Shown here: positions 1-6,200 of the stretch, one piece after another
Layout of the letters: each line of letters opens with the position of its first letter
How positions within the stretch are numbered: position 1 is the stretch's first letter
Origin: Aphodomonas sp964553125
GTDB lineage: Bacteria; Bacillota; Clostridia; Christensenellales; Aristaeellaceae
NCBI GenBank assembly: GCA_964553125.1
Contig: CAZKJW010000071.1
Span: 1 to 11,987 of the forward strand
DNA length: 11,987 bases
Direction of reading: 5' to 3'
Position numbers and translations under genes: made by a program
The notes under the pieces: model-generated
The model's database searches: none
The model's input: only the letters and a program-made list of their open reading frames with translations
Told to the model about the DNA's origin: nothing

Positions 1-28
1 TCAACTGCCCCGCCTTCCCGCTTTGCAC

Positions 29-69
29 AAAAAACCGGCGCGCCGCCTGTCATCGTGCGGTGCGCCGGT
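29..69 (-). terminator. Rho-independent terminator of the four-gene leftward unit
   Basis: Read on the minus strand, the arm ACCGGCGC (62-69) pairs perfectly with GCGCCGGT (34-41). A four-base inner helix (CCGC with GCGG) can form inside the loop, and a T run follows (the A run at 29-34 on the plus strand). It starts about 6 bases past the TAA of the last gene, which fits the end of the transcription unit. Confidence 0.85.
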
Positions 70-74
70 CTGCT

Positions 75-305
75 TTATTTGGTTTCCCCGCGGAAGAAGT
101 CCATCGAATCGTCCAGCGCTTCGAGGCTGTCCTCCAGATTGGCGATTTCGTTGAGCAGCCGCTCTCCCGCCGCGCCCTCCGCGTCGGCTTCCGGCAGCGC
201 GTCAAACGCTTCCTGCGCGCATGCGCACGCGGCTTCCATCGCTTCGCGCGCCTGCGTCAGCCGTTCCACGGCGGCGCAAAGCGCCTTTTGATATGTCCCG
301 TTCAT
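75..305 (-). CDS. Small acidic helical protein, unknown function
   Basis: This 76-residue protein is not one I recognise. It is rich in Ala, Glu, Leu and Asp, has no membrane segment or signal peptide, and looks helical throughout, with heptad-like spacing around residues 50-66 that suggests a coiled coil. Two Cys (C27, C29) sit in an Ala-rich helix. The ATG is chosen because GGAGG lies 7 bases upstream. It is the last gene of the four-gene unit, 20 bases after the stop of the membrane protein and just before a strong terminator. That context and the good ribosome site make a real gene likely. A role as a small partner of the upstream membrane protein is only an inference. Confidence 0.75.
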   Translation of the reverse strand: MNGTYQKALCAAVERLTQAREAMEAACACAQEAFDALPEADAEGAAGERLLNEIANLEDSLEALDDSMDFFRGETK

Positions 306-325
306 TGCATGTCCTCCGTTTTCCG

Positions 326-1738
326 TCAGGGGCGGCTGGGCGCGCCGCAGGTCTTGCAGGGCTTGAGCTTGCTGTAGGACGAGTCGTTCAGCTCAGAGTA
401 GTTGAAGCTCTTCATGTCGCCGTAGTATTTTTCGTTGATGGACTCGCACTTCTCCTGCAGGTGGTAGAACGAGCCGCCCTTGGAGTTATACCACAGCGTC
501 ACGTTCGGCTGCTGGGTGCTCTCGCTGTTGGAAACGGTGATCTGCGCGGCCAGCGCGCTGTCCTCCGCCATGACGGCGGCATTGGACGCGCCGAGGTCGC
601 TCGCCGATTCCTTCACCTCGATGCCCGTGCGCATCGAGTCGGGGTCGACATACCACGTGCCGTCCTCATCCTTGACCACGATGCCCTCAAACCGCTTGGT
701 CATTCTGTCGGTCGTGCTGTTCTTCTTGGAAAGATCCGTCAGAATGCTGAAGGTGATCGAATCGGAATTCAGCCCCGCGTTCTGCGCGGTCATCGTCCAT
801 GTTTCCAGCGTCCACAGGCCATGATTCCAAAAAAGCTGCCGCGCGGGGTTTGCCTGCGCGCTGCGCCATGTGGGGGTGGCGCACTGCGCCATTGAATCCC
901 AGTTTGCGTCCTTCCAGCCCTGAAGGTAGCTCGTCATCACGGCCTCCGCCGCCGAAAGCACGCCGCCCATCGGCGACTGCGTCGCTTCCGCGACCGGATA
1001 CTGCGCCGCCACAGCCGCGCCGTCCATAACGCTTGCAGCGGCTGCTTCCGCAGGGGTCTGCACAGGCTCGGGCGTCGCGTTGTCCACGCTCGTCAGGCCG
1101 CCAAGCCCCAGCCCGGAAACGCCGCCCCACGGCGTGTCGGTGCTCGTCGCGGCAATCTGCTGCCCGTCATAGCCCGCCTGCGCGCCGTAGCTCTGATAGT
1201 TCTTCTGCCCGCCGCCCAGATCGACGCCCGCCAGCAGTGCCAGCGTCATCAGCACGAGCAGCACGCTGGTAAGCATGATGCGTCCGCGCAGAAGGTAGCA
1301 CCGGAACAGCCACATCAGAATCACGCAAAGACCTTCCACAATCAGGAACGCCCAGAGCATGGGGCTGAGGAACACGCCAAGAATGCCGCAAAGCGGCCCG
1401 ACGATGAACATCAGCAGCAAAAGAAGCATGTCCACGCTGCGCCGCGGCTCAGCGGGCGCGCTTGTGTGCGTCTGCGCGGACGGTGCGGGACGCTGCCGCG
1501 CGTCCTGCTGCGCGTAAGCGCGCGGATCCCGCGCATAGCCGCCGTTCGCCGGACGCGCCGCGCCATAGCCGTTCGCCGCGCCCTGATAGGCTCCGCCGTT
1601 TCCGCCATACGCGCCGTACTCGCCGCCATAGCCCGGCTGCGGGGAAGGGCGCGCGTCCGCGGGTCTGCGCGGCGCAGCGTCCGCCGCTCCGTAAGGCGAT
1701 GCGCTCCGATATCCGTATCTGTTCTGCTCCGATGTCAT
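326..1738 (-). CDS. Gly/Tyr-rich membrane protein with C-terminal His/Cys metal-site-like domain
   Basis: This 470-residue protein has four parts. Residues 1-100 are a low-complexity Gly/Tyr/Ala/Pro-rich and Arg-containing tail, probably cytoplasmic and disordered. Residues about 103-122, 125-147 and 154-171 are three closely packed membrane segments. After a Gly/Thr/Pro-rich linker, residues about 260-385 form a soluble domain containing LQGWKDANWDSM and GTWYVDP, which resembles NTF2-like extracytoplasmic domains of Firmicutes lipoproteins (inference). The last 55 residues hold WYNSKGG, H426, C431 and a C461-x-x-C464 pair. This is the pattern of the Ada-like small zinc-binding module often found at the end of clostridial surface proteins. 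The ATG has GGAGG 7 bases upstream. It lies 21 bases after the Usp-fold gene and 20 before the small helical gene, in one operon. Function is unknown. The topology call is secure; the metal site is plausible but untested. Confidence 0.85.
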   Translation of the reverse strand: MTSEQNRYGYRSASPYGAADAAPRRPADARPSPQPGYGGEYGAYGGNGGAYQGAANGYGAARPANGGYARDPRAYAQQDARQRPAPSAQTHTSAPAEPRRSVDMLLLLLMFIVGPLCGILGVFLSPMLWAFLIVEGLCVILMWLFRCYLLRGRIMLTSVLLVLMTLALLAGVDLGGGQKNYQSYGAQAGYDGQQIAATSTDTPWGGVSGLGLGGLTSVDNATPEPVQTPAEAAAASVMDGAAVAAQYPVAEATQSPMGGVLSAAEAVMTSYLQGWKDANWDSMAQCATPTWRSAQANPARQLFWNHGLWTLETWTMTAQNAGLNSDSITFSILTDLSKKNSTTDRMTKRFEGIVVKDEDGTWYVDPDSMRTGIEVKESASDLGASNAAVMAEDSALAAQITVSNSESTQQPNVTLWYNSKGGSFYHLQEKCESINEKYYGDMKSFNYSELNDSSYSKLKPCKTCGAPSRP

Positions 1739-1759
1739 TTGCCAGCCTCCGCCCTTGCC

Positions 1760-2131
1760 TTACAGTACGATCAGTTTTGCTTCCGGCAGCCGCGCGGCAA
1801 TCGCGCGGGCATAGTCGTTCCTATGGTCTTCCCCGGCCGCGCCCATGACGACGCAGCCGATCTGCTTTTCCTTCGCCACGGAAACAATCGCTTCCACAAC
1901 GTCCTCTGCGCGCGTCACGCGCATCTCCGCGCGATAGCCGCGCGCGATTTCATAGAGATACTCCAGCGCGCCGGGATCGTCCGGAAAACCCATCAGCGCC
2001 TGTCCGGGGTGCGCCACGTGCAGAATCAGCAGCTCGTCCCCGGAACCATGCTGCGCGCCCTCGCGGATCAGCCGCTCGCAGTTGCGCTGCCCCGTCACAC
2101 ACACCATCGTCCTGACAGCCTTGTTCGCCAT
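1760..2131 (-). CDS. Single-domain Usp-fold protein (universal stress protein-like, resembling the KdpD Usp domain)
   Basis: With the ATG at 2129-2131 this is a 123-residue single domain. The N-terminal strand and helix (VRTMVCVTGQRNCERLIREG) follow the pattern of the Usp domain of KdpD sensor kinases, with a VCV strand and an ERLI helix. The strand ELLILHVAHP, a middle helix and the late strand IGCVVMGAAG complete the alpha/beta order of the UspA fold. The usual ATP-binding motif of UspA proteins (G-x2-G-x9-G-S/T) is not seen after GAAG, so this may be the non-nucleotide-binding type. A TTG start 21 bases further upstream is possible but would overlap the previous gene, and GGAGAG is placed correctly for the ATG. 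It begins 2 bases after the previous stop. No KdpD-type kinase lies nearby. A regulatory or stress role is inferred from the fold only. Confidence 0.8.
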   Translation of the reverse strand: MANKAVRTMVCVTGQRNCERLIREGAQHGSGDELLILHVAHPGQALMGFPDDPGALEYLYEIARGYRAEMRVTRAEDVVEAIVSVAKEKQIGCVVMGAAGEDHRNDYARAIAARLPEAKLIVL

Positions 2132-2133
2132 GG

Positions 2134-2670
2134 TTACTCTCCGTCCTTGCAAATTTCCAGCGCGATCAGGTCGTTGCCATGGATGTTCGCGCGCACGCGC
2201 GCGCCAATTTCCAGCGCGGGCTTGGGCAGGTTCGCATCCCAGTAGAGGATTCGCTCATCCTTCGGGTCGGCGAGATCGCCCACGTTCATCGTCAGCCGAT
2301 AAAAGTCCAGCCCCTCGCGGAACGTCGCATCCTCGTCGAAGCCGATGACGACACCCTCCTCCACGTGGGACAGGCCGCCGCGCAGCTCCTTGAGGAATCT
2401 GCGATAGGCAATCTTCGGCGCGAGCTTCATGCCGCGCAGTAAAAGCCCGGACGCGCCGAAGGCAAGCGTAAGCCCGGTCACAATCGCCTGCGCGGGCTTT
2501 TCGCGGGATGTATCCATGCTGGTCGGGCTGCGCCACACAAGCGCCACGGCGATCAGCGCCGCCCCAAGAAGCAGCCATGCGATCAGCGCCATGCGGACCG
2601 ACTTGATTTTCCTGTCATTTTCCTGCCGGATCTGTTCAGAATGCAGCGGCGTCATATGAACTTCTGCCAT
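2134..2670 (-). CDS. Two-helix membrane protein with C-terminal soluble domain, unknown function
   Basis: This 178-residue protein is not one I recognise. A short polar N-terminus with basic residues (K21, K23, R26) precedes two membrane segments at about 27-46 and 62-80, separated by a short loop (about 47-61). Residues 81-178 are a soluble, probably cytoplasmic, domain with alternating strands (VVIGF, FYRLTMNVGDL, ERILYWDANL, IGARVRANIHGNDLIALEI), a mostly beta pattern reminiscent of an OB-like or barrel domain (inference). The ATG has AAGGAG 6 bases upstream; a second Met at residue 6 is less well placed. It is the first gene of the four-gene unit, with a good promoter at 2705-2733, and it ends 2 bases before the Usp-fold start. 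A scaffold or sensor role at the membrane would fit, but nothing in the sequence proves it. Confidence 0.85.
   Translation of the reverse strand: MAEVHMTPLHSEQIRQENDRKIKSVRMALIAWLLLGAALIAVALVWRSPTSMDTSREKPAQAIVTGLTLAFGASGLLLRGMKLAPKIAYRRFLKELRGGLSHVEEGVVIGFDEDATFREGLDFYRLTMNVGDLADPKDERILYWDANLPKPALEIGARVRANIHGNDLIALEICKDGE
2137..2142 (-). promoter_or_regulatory. Shine-Dalgarno that fixes the Usp-fold start
   Basis: GGAGAG on the minus strand lies 5 bases before the ATG at 2129-2131, inside the last codons of the upstream gene. This favours the ATG over the upstream TTG and suggests translational coupling. Confidence 0.65.
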
Positions 2671-2704
2671 ATTCGCTCCTTATCGTCATTGTTTTTATGT
2701 TTTA

Positions 2705-2733
2705 GTATAGCACCTTCCGCGGCAAGAATCAAA
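2705..2733 (-). promoter_or_regulatory. Sigma-A-type promoter of the four-gene unit
   Basis: On the minus strand, -35 TTGATT (2728-2733) and -10 TATACT (2705-2710) are separated by exactly 17 bases. They match the consensus at 4 of 6 and 5 of 6 positions. Transcription would start near 2698 in an A-rich stretch, giving a leader of about 28 bases that contains the AAGGAG site of the first gene. Confidence 0.8.
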
Positions 2734-2767
2734 TTTTCATTTTGCGCCGCGGCTCATTTTGTTTTCA

Positions 2768-2788
2768 GCGCGCCGGGGCGCGCTTTTT
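2768..2788 (+). terminator. Terminator-like GC hairpin with T run, right-pointing
   Basis: GCGCGCC (2768-2774) and GGCGCGC (2777-2783) are a perfect inverted repeat followed by TTTTT. It has intrinsic-terminator form in the plus direction, but no rightward gene lies upstream. It could stop antisense transcription into the operon promoter region, or simply be part of the local repeats. The two-base spacer means the real stem would be one or two pairs shorter. Confidence 0.35.
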
Positions 2789-2817
2789 AGGGGGGCGCGC
2801 TTTTTAGGGGGGCGCGC
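2777..2817. repeat. 17-bp tandem duplication
   Basis: GGCGCGCTTTTTAGGGG occurs exactly twice (2777-2793 and 2794-2810). A partial third copy (GGCGCGC, 2811-2817) merges with the left end of the larger tandem array. Confidence 0.85.
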
Positions 2818-3455
2818 GGCGCTTCGGCTTCCATGCCGCCGCACGCGAAAGCAGTTCGCACGGCGCAAGGTGTGCGGAAATGCAATTCCGGCACGGATGC
2901 GACGCACGGCGGGAAGCGGTCGCGTGAAGAATGCATCCGGCGATGGGTGATTCCTGTGTGGGGGCTGAGCAGCGCTTTGCCCTCCGTGACGCCGGCTGCG
3001 AAAGCAGTTCGCACAGCGCAAGGTGTGCGGAAATGCAATTCCGGCACGGATGCGACGCACGGCGGGAAGCGGTCGCGTGAAGAATGNNNNNNNNNNNNNN
3101 NNNNNNNNNNNNNNNNNNNNNNNNNNNNNNNNNNNNNNNNNNNNNNNNNNNNNNNNNNNNNNNNNNNNNNNNNNNNNNNNNNNNNNAATGCAATTCCGGC
3201 ACGGATGCGACGCACGGCGGGAAGCGGTCGCGTGAAGAATGCATCCGGCGATGGGTGATTCCTGCGTGGGGGCTGTGCGCAGCGCTTTTCCCTCCGTGAC
3301 GCCGCACGCGAAAGCAGTTCGCACGGCGCAAGGTGTGCGGAAATGCGACTCCATCACGGAAGCGGCGCACGGCGGGAAGCGGTCGCGTGAAGGAATGCAT
3401 CCGGCGATGGGTGATTCCTGCGTGGGGGCTGTGCGCGGCGCTTCGACCGCCACAT
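2811..3455. repeat. Tandem repeat array 1, period 153-155 bp, interrupted by an assembly gap
   Basis: Anchor GCGAAAGCAGTTCGCAC recurs at 2845, 2998 and 3308, and a copy hidden by the N gap is expected near 3153. Anchor AATGCAATTCCGGCACGG recurs at 2879, 3032 and 3187, with a diverged form at 3342. The spacings are 153, 155 and 155. The inner copies are nearly identical, while the last copy diverges, as is usual at array edges. Both borders carry GCGCGGCGCTTCG. Each unit can form TTCGCAC(N10)GTGCGGAA and has an interrupted inverted pair GGATGC/GCATCC. Because 155 is not a multiple of three, the reading frame shifts between copies. I see no start with a ribosome site, so I call it non-coding. 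There are no unique spacers, so it is not a CRISPR array. Confidence 0.9.
3087..3186. other. Assembly gap (100 N)
   Basis: Exactly 100 undetermined bases lie inside the tandem array. The missing part of one repeat unit, measured on the next unit, is also 100 bases (3242-3341). The drawn gap therefore keeps the array in register, but 100 N is also a usual placeholder, so the true copy number is unknown. Confidence 0.95.
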
Positions 3456-3786
3456 CGCCACGGATAAAAGTATATCGCCATCGGGAAACAGTCATCTGAT
3501 AGCTCTCCGGCGGCGAACGATTTCCGCATACAGCAGCGTGCTACAGAACGCAACATCCGCTTGGAAACCTCGTCCGGCCTTTTACTTTTCACAATGCCCT
3601 GCGCGCTTTACAATCTTACCACGCACGGCAATGCTGCGCCATTGCGCAGAACAGAGCTGAGAATTCCCGTCTGCCTGCTTGCCGAACCGGCTTTACATTC
3701 CTGCTTCCGCACCCGCCAATTCAGCAGCGCAATTCCATATGAGGCGTGCAAACGTTTTCCGCGAGCTTCCATACCTCACGCCTTCG
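3456..3786. other. Intergenic stretch, no gene found
   Basis: Lower GC than the surroundings in places (for example 3470-3480 and 3585-3620). I see no open frame with a ribosome site, no tRNA-like fold and no clear promoter. No convincing leftward terminator for the topB transcript was found here or next to the topB stop codon. Confidence 0.5.
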
Positions 3787-3854
3787 CCCGAGAAACGCAC
3801 GCAGTCCGCGCCCGCCTTTTGCCACGGCGCAACTCACCGAACCGGCTTCGCGTT
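3787..3854. repeat. 68-bp dispersed direct repeat, copy 1
   Basis: An exact 68-bp match to 3964-4031, starting CCCGAGAAACGCACGCAGTC and ending GGCTTCGCGTT, offset by 177 bases. It contains a short hairpin CGAA-CCGGC-TTCG near its right end. A diverged start of the same element appears at 11951-11970, so this is a dispersed family and not only a local duplication. There is no transposase or other gene in it. Confidence 0.9.
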
Positions 3855-3963
3855 CCTTCTGACCACGCATCAGCTCCGCAACGCGCTCCTGCAAAAAACG
3901 CGGAATCCCAATTTTGAATCCCGGCAATTTCCTGCTGCGCGTTCTGTTGCATCAAGCCCGTTT

Positions 3964-4031
3964 CCCGAGAAACGCACGCAGTCCGCGCCCGCCTTTTGCC
4001 ACGGCGCAACTCACCGAACCGGCTTCGCGTT
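3964..4031. repeat. 68-bp dispersed direct repeat, copy 2
   Basis: Identical to the copy at 3787-3854. The bases between the copies (3855-3963) show no gene, and it lies 78 bases past the topB stop codon. The long open frames through both copies encode the same Arg-rich peptide on either strand without a ribosome site, so they are not called genes. Confidence 0.9.
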
Positions 4032-4109
4032 TTCGTTTCCTCACGCAGTGACACACGCTCAGCCGCTCGCTCCCCCCGCAAACCGGGGCGCGTTTTACCG
4101 CGTCCGAAT

Positions 4110-6200
4110 TCACTGCTTCGGCGCAAACGTGACCTCGCCTTTTTCCATGCGCAGCACGCCCGTGCTGCCGCGAATCTCCGGCGTTTTCAGCAGCAGCTGC
4201 ATCAGCTTGGGCGTGATTTCCGGGCCGCCCGCGCGCGTCACGCAGTCCTTCCACACCTTCAGCCCGCAGCCGTCCTTCCAGCGCGAGCAATAAAACGCCT
4301 TGCTGTTCTCCAGCACTTCGCCCTTGCCGCAAATCGGGCACGCGCCCAGCGCGGGCGCTTTCCGCCGGCCGCCGCGCCGTGCTTTGCGCTCCTCCGGCTC
4401 GAACGGCACGTCCGGCGCTTTTTTGGCGCTTTCCACCAGCGACGCGCTCAGCCGGCGGATGCCCTCCATGAACCGCGTCGGATCCATGCTGTCTTCCGCG
4501 ATGCCAGCCAGCGCCTTCTCCCAGCGTCCCGTCGTTTCGGCCGAAGCGATGTCCTCCGGCACGGCCTCGATCAGCCGCATTCCCTTGTCGGTCGCGCTCA
4601 GCGCGCGGCCCTTTCTTTCGGCGTAGCCGACTTGCAGAAGCCGCTCCAGAATTGCGGCGCGCGTCGCCGGCGTGCCCAGCCCGGAATCTTTCATCGATTC
4701 GCGCAGTTCGTCGTCCTCGATGCTGCGGCCGGCGTGCTCCATCGCCGCGAGCAGGCTCGCATCGGTGTGCGGCGCGGGCGGCTTGGTCTTGTCGGCCTTC
4801 ACGCGCGCCTTTTCGCATTTGCGCGTGTCCTTCTCGTGCAGCGGCGGGAGGGGCGGTTCTTCTTTGTTTTTCTTCTCCTCCGACTTATCCTTGAGCCCGG
4901 CGAGCGTCTCCTTCCAGCCCAGCTGGCGAATCTCGCGCCCCACGCTTTCAAACAGCTCGTCTTCGCAGCGCGTCCACGCCTGCGCGCGGTCGTACACGAA
5001 GTCGGGATAGAACGCCGCCAGCATCCGGCGAATCACCAGATCGAGCAGCTTGCGCTCGTCGGGCGGCAGCTTTTCCGGATCGAACGCACGCCCGGTGGTG
5101 ATCAGCGCATGGTGATCCGACACCTTGCTTGCGTCGAACACGCGCTTTGTGACGGGCAGCGGTTTTTCCATCAGGGGCGCTTTCAGCGCCGCATATTCCC
5201 CCGGCAGCGCCGTGATGGCCTGCTTTGTCTTGCCGACCATATCAGGCGTCAGGCAGCGGCTGTCGGTGCGCGGATAAGTGAGCAGCTTGCGCTCCTCGTA
5301 CAGCTTCTGCGCAACGTCGAGCGTTTTCTTTGCCGTAAAGCCGAGCAGGCGGTTCGCGTCGCGCTGCAGGCTCGTCAGGTCGTACAGCCGCGGCGGCGCT
5401 TCACGCTTGATTTCGCGCATCACGCGCTCCACACGCGCCGGCCGGCCCTTGATTTTCGCGGCAATGGCCTGCGCCCTGTCGCCGTCGTACAGCTTTTTTT
5501 CTTTTGTCGTTTCGTCGATCCACTGCCCCTCGTAATCGCCGAAGGAAGCCGTTACAGTCCAATAATCTTTCGGCGTAAACGCCTCAATTTCACGCCGCCG
5601 CTTCACCAGCAGCGCAAGCGTCGGCGTCTGCACGCGGCCGACGGAAAGCAGCACGCCGTAGCGCAGCGTAAACGCGCGGCTGGCGTTCATGCCCACGAGC
5701 CAGTCGGCCTCGCTGCGGCAGCGCGCGCTGCGATAGAGCGGGTCGTACGCCTCCATGGGCTTCATCGCGGCGAAGCCCTCCCGGATCGCCTCGTCCGTCA
5801 TGCTGGAAATCCACAGGCGCCTGACGGGCTTTTTGCTTGCCGCCATCTGATAAATGTTTCGGAAGATCAGCTCTCCCTCGCGCCCCGCGTCGGTTGCGCA
5901 GACAAGCCCCGTGCATTCCTTGTCGGCCATCAGCTTTTTCAGCACGCCGTATTGTTTTTTTGTTTTCGGCAGCACCTTCAGCGGCAGCGTTTCGGGCAGC
6001 ATGGGCAGATCTTCCGCGCGCCAGCGCTTCCATTTTTCGTCGATCTCCTCCGGCTCGCACAGCGACACCAGATGCCCCAGCGCCCAGCTCACGCGCCATT
6101 CGCCGCCCTGATACCATGCCTCGCCCTTCTCGCGGCAGCCGAGCACCCGCGCCAGATCGCGCGCGACGGACGGTTTTTCTGCAATGACAAGCGTATACAT
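4110..6200 (-). CDS. topB: DNA topoisomerase III (type IA)
   Basis: This 696-residue enzyme would relax and decatenate DNA by cutting one strand through a 5'-phosphotyrosine, acting in the cytoplasm on replication or recombination intermediates. The Toprim domain (about 1-135) has the catalytic Glu in VIAEKPSVA (E8) and the acidic loop TDAGREGELIF (D104), the form seen in Firmicutes TopB. The catalytic tyrosine is Y309 in LTYPRTDS. SVGRVQTPTLALLV (about 186-199) is the conserved type IA core motif. A C-terminal zinc-ribbon-like site (C621-x2-C624, then C638 and C645) precedes a short tail, so length and layout are complete. The ATG at 6198-6200 is chosen because the protein then begins MYTLVIAEKPS, as the family does. 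It shares one base with the stop of the penicillin-binding protein (TGATG), which suggests translational coupling; GGGAG lies about 10 bases upstream. Confidence 0.97.
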   Translation of the reverse strand: MYTLVIAEKPSVARDLARVLGCREKGEAWYQGGEWRVSWALGHLVSLCEPEEIDEKWKRWRAEDLPMLPETLPLKVLPKTKKQYGVLKKLMADKECTGLVCATDAGREGELIFRNIYQMAASKKPVRRLWISSMTDEAIREGFAAMKPMEAYDPLYRSARCRSEADWLVGMNASRAFTLRYGVLLSVGRVQTPTLALLVKRRREIEAFTPKDYWTVTASFGDYEGQWIDETTKEKKLYDGDRAQAIAAKIKGRPARVERVMREIKREAPPRLYDLTSLQRDANRLLGFTAKKTLDVAQKLYEERKLLTYPRTDSRCLTPDMVGKTKQAITALPGEYAALKAPLMEKPLPVTKRVFDASKVSDHHALITTGRAFDPEKLPPDERKLLDLVIRRMLAAFYPDFVYDRAQAWTRCEDELFESVGREIRQLGWKETLAGLKDKSEEKKNKEEPPLPPLHEKDTRKCEKARVKADKTKPPAPHTDASLLAAMEHAGRSIEDDELRESMKDSGLGTPATRAAILERLLQVGYAERKGRALSATDKGMRLIEAVPEDIASAETTGRWEKALAGIAEDSMDPTRFMEGIRRLSASLVESAKKAPDVPFEPEERKARRGGRRKAPALGACPICGKGEVLENSKAFYCSRWKDGCGLKVWKDCVTRAGGPEITPKLMQLLLKTPEIRGSTGVLRMEKGEVTFAPKQ

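Noticed and set aside
221..895. 224-codon open frame on the plus strand opposite the operon
   Set aside because: It overlaps two real genes antisense, has biased composition and no credible ribosome site.
2737..3592. Repeat protein encoded by array 1 on the minus strand
   Set aside because: The same peptide appears in different frames as the period changes between 153 and 155, and the frames run through the N gap. No ribosome site is seen.
4060..4109. Terminator directly after topB
   Set aside because: On the minus strand CCCCG and CGGGG can pair, but no T run follows, so it does not meet the intrinsic-terminator form.
3561..4293. Small genes across the 68-bp repeats
   Set aside because: The open frames owe their length to high GC and the duplicated repeat. 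Products are Arg-rich without domains, and no ribosome site precedes them.
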